Part shown: in pieces, positions 5,977 through 7,422 of the stretch
Layout: the number at the start of each line of letters is the position of its first letter
How positions within the stretch are numbered: the stretch's first letter is position 1
Source: CAMLOF01 sp966692625
Lineage (GTDB): Bacteria; Pseudomonadota; Gammaproteobacteria; Burkholderiales; Burkholderiaceae_C
Assembly: GCA_966692625.1 (NCBI GenBank)
Contig: CBKZAG010000168.1
Span: 1-7,422 of the forward strand
Reading direction: 5' to 3'
Length of the DNA stretch: 7,422 nt
Notes under the pieces: model-generated
The model's database searches: none
What the model was told of the DNA's origin: nothing
Seen by the model: the letters and a program-made list of their open reading frames with translations, nothing else
Translations under genes and position numbers: made by a program

Positions 5977-6903
5977 ATGAATTTTCAGCAACTGCGCTCC
6001 GTGCGCGAGGCCGTGCGCTGCGGCTTCAATTTGACCGAAGTTGCCCTGGCCCTCCACACATCCCAACCCGGCGTGAGCCGCCAGGTGCGGGAGTTGGAAG
6101 AGGAACTGGGCGTGGAACTGTTCGTGCGTTCCGGCAAGCGCCTGCTGGGCCTGACCACGGCGGGCAAGACGCTGCTGCCCATCGTGGAGCGGGTGCTGCA
6201 GGAAAGCGACAACCTGCGCCGCGCCGGGCAAGACCTGCAGGGGCGCGAGGAAGGCAGGCTTTCGATTGCCGCCACGCACTCGCAGGCACGGTACGCCCTG
6301 CCCCATGTGGTGAAGGACTTCCGCAAGCGTTACCCGAAGGTGACCCTGCACCTGCACCAAGGCTCACCCAAGCAGGTGGCCGAGATGCTGCTGTCTGGCG
6401 AGGCAGACATTGGCGTGGCCACCGAAGCGCTGGCCGAATACGACCAGCTGGTGACACTGCCCTGCTACCGCTGGTCGCACAGCATCGTGGTGCCGAAGGC
6501 GCACCCGCTGCTTGAACTGGGCCGCGAGGTGACGTTGCAAGACCTGGTGCGTTTTCCCATCATCACTTACGAGGTGGGCTACACCGGGCGTTCCCATATC
6601 GACAATGCCTTCGCCACAGCAGGCCTGCACCCCGAAGTGGTGCTGACGGCCATGGACGCGGACGTCATCAAGACTTACGTGGAACTGGAGATGGGCGTGG
6701 GTATCGTCGCTTCGATTGCCCTGGACGAGGAGCGCGACCAGCACCTGGGCATGCTGGACGCTGGCCACCTGTTCCCCATCAACCTGACACGCCTGGGCAT
6801 TGCAAAAAGCCATTGGCTGCCGGGGTTTGCCTATGGTTTCATTGAAACCTTTGTGCCGACGCTGACGCACGATGTGGTGCAGCAGGCCCTGCTGCAACCT
6901 TGA
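5977..6903 (+). CDS. cysB: CysB-family LysR transcriptional regulator
   Basis: CysB-type regulators activate sulfate uptake and cysteine synthesis genes when sulfur is limiting, classically with N-acetylserine as inducer and sulfate or thiosulfate opposing it. The product has 308 residues (E. coli CysB has 324). The N-terminal winged HTH is diagnostic: MNFQQLRSVREAV, NLTEVALALHTSQPGVSRQ (about 18-36), RELEEELGVELFVR, GKRLLGLTTAG. The effector domain has ATHSQARYALP, with Thr100, Ser102 and Gln103. Thr149 (GVATE), Trp166 and Thr203 (YTGRS) also match the anion-binding residues described for CysB, except that Ser replaces Thr at 102. The gene begins 3 nt after the sbp stop with no strong Shine-Dalgarno, so translational coupling is likely. 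It could be a Cbl-like paralogue instead. Family membership is secure, but the exact orthologue is not. Confidence 0.88.
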   Translation: MNFQQLRSVREAVRCGFNLTEVALALHTSQPGVSRQVRELEEELGVELFVRSGKRLLGLTTAGKTLLPIVERVLQESDNLRRAGQDLQGREEGRLSIAATHSQARYALPHVVKDFRKRYPKVTLHLHQGSPKQVAEMLLSGEADIGVATEALAEYDQLVTLPCYRWSHSIVVPKAHPLLELGREVTLQDLVRFPIITYEVGYTGRSHIDNAFATAGLHPEVVLTAMDADVIKTYVELEMGVGIVASIALDEERDQHLGMLDAGHLFPINLTRLGIAKSHWLPGFAYGFIETFVPTLTHDVVQQALLQP

Positions 6904-6929
6904 TCTGCACATGGAACAGGCGAGTTTCT

Positions 6930-6948
6930 TTATTCAAATTTCAAATAA
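6930..6948 (+). promoter_or_regulatory. Candidate CysB-type operator upstream of the second sbp
   Basis: TTATT (6930-6934) and AATAA (6944-6948) form a perfect inverted repeat with a 9-nt spacer centred on AAATTT. It lies in an AT-rich island between the regulator gene and the second sbp. TTATT-type half-sites fit the general style of CysB sites in enterobacteria. TTTATTC (6929-6935) also occurs upstream of the first sbp (4895-4901). The site is about 20 bp upstream of a candidate -35, a position suited to an activator. Confidence 0.45.
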
Positions 6949-6968
6949 GAAAACAATAACAAAGTAGT

Positions 6969-6996
6969 TTGAGGATTGAAGAGGGTCTTTCAGAAT
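6969..6996 (+). promoter_or_regulatory. Possible activator-dependent promoter of the second sbp
   Basis: TTGAGG (6969-6974) and CAGAAT (6991-6996) are each four of six matches to the sigma70 boxes, with a 16-bp spacer. Weak boxes just downstream of an inverted repeat suit a LysR-activated promoter. Other box choices are possible in this AT-rich stretch. Confidence 0.3.
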
Positions 6997-7020
6997 TCAG
7001 GGCATACATCCAAACCCTCT
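6980..7020 (+). repeat. Spaced inverted repeat before the second sbp start
   Basis: AGAGGGT (6980-6986) and ACCCTCT (7014-7020) are perfect complements, separated by 27 nt that include the palindrome GAATTC (6993-6998). The right arm ends 11 nt before the ATG at 7032. If transcription starts upstream of 6980, the mRNA could fold over the initiation region. If it starts near 7003, only a DNA-level role is possible. Confidence 0.4.
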
Positions 7021-7031
7021 CCGTTTGCACC

Positions 7032-7422
7032 ATGAAAAACACCCTCCGCACCGCCCTGGCCACACTGGCGCTGGCCGCCGCTTCTGCCGCCTCCGCCCAG
7101 ACCACGCTGCTCAACGTGTCTTACGACGTGGCCCGTGAGTTCTACAAGGACGTCAACACCGCCTTCATTGCCCAGTACAAGAAGACCACGGGCAAGGACA
7201 TCAAGGTTGACCAGTCACACGCTGGCTCCAGCGCGCAGGCGCGCGCCGTGGCCGACGGCCTGGACGCCGATGTGGTGACCTTCAACACCACGACCGACAT
7301 CGACTTCCTCGCCGACAAGGGCGTGGTGGCCAAGGACTGGCGCCAGAAGTTCCCCAACGGCGCGGCACCCACCACCTCCACCATGCTGTTCCTGGTGCGC
7401 AACGGCAACCCCAAGAACATCA
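7032..7422 (+). CDS. Second sulfate-binding protein of an ABC importer (C-terminus outside window)
   Basis: 130 codons are visible. Residues 1-22 are a Sec signal peptide (MKNTLRTALATLALAAASAA, cleavage after ASA). The mature part carries sulfate-binding-protein signatures: TLLNVSYDVAREFY, TGKDIKVDQSHAGSSAQAR, DGLDADVVTF, KDWRQKFP, TTSTMLFLVRNGNPKNI. About half of the aligned positions match the first sbp product by eye, so the two are old paralogues and not a recent duplication. Ser66 in HAGSS matches the sulfate-contacting Ser45 of Salmonella Sbp, although the preceding Gly is Ala. The other ligand residues lie beyond the window. No good Shine-Dalgarno is visible in front of the ATG, which is set by the signal peptide. 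This copy probably heads the permease operon, but that cannot be seen here. It may be a Sbp or CysP type. Confidence 0.92.
   Translation, partial: MKNTLRTALATLALAAASAASAQTTLLNVSYDVAREFYKDVNTAFIAQYKKTTGKDIKVDQSHAGSSAQARAVADGLDADVVTFNTTTDIDFLADKGVVAKDWRQKFPNGAAPTTSTMLFLVRNGNPKNI

Overview
The window looks like a chromosomal segment from a betaproteobacterium of the order Burkholderiales, most likely a Comamonadaceae-type genome. The reasons are the high G+C with strong GC3 bias, the short FtsK with an N-terminus starting MTYSLNTLNA, the sequences of L28 and L33, and the lolA-ftsK / trxB neighbourhood. This placement is inference from protein style and not a database result. I see no mobile element, tRNA, rRNA, CRISPR array or sign of recent transfer. 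Codon use is uniform throughout.

Left part (1-3092, minus strand): ftsK, the DNA translocase of the divisome, is followed by lolA, the periplasmic lipoprotein carrier, whose C-terminal end runs off the window. Two tandem perfect GC-rich inverted repeats lie in the short gap between them. The divergent trxB (thioredoxin reductase, 3228-4175, plus strand) shares a 135-bp intergenic region with ftsK. This resembles the enterobacterial order trxB-lrp-ftsK-lolA with lrp missing.

Middle (4184-4835, plus strand): a good sigma70-type promoter (TTGCCA-18-TATAAT) drives the ribosomal protein operon rpmB-rpmG (L28 and L33). An RNA leader of about 140 nt precedes rpmB and contains a small hairpin followed by a T-rich run. 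A strong intrinsic terminator closes the operon.

Right part (4836-7422, plus strand): this is a sulfate-assimilation locus. A complete periplasmic sulfate-binding protein (Sbp) is followed 3 nt later by a CysB-family LysR regulator. After a 128-bp AT-rich regulatory gap comes a second, divergent copy of a sulfate-binding protein (partial, running off the window). Sulfate permease genes (cysT, cysW, cysA) would be expected just beyond the right edge, but this cannot be seen here. Both sbp promoter regions carry AT-rich inverted repeats and share the heptamer TTTATTC, which makes them candidate binding sites for the locus's own CysB-type regulator.

Nothing here amounts to a clearly undescribed system. 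The most interesting points are the sbp-cysB-sbp arrangement with its candidate operators, the rpmB leader, the difference between the two Sbp export signals, and the paired palindromes between ftsK and lolA.
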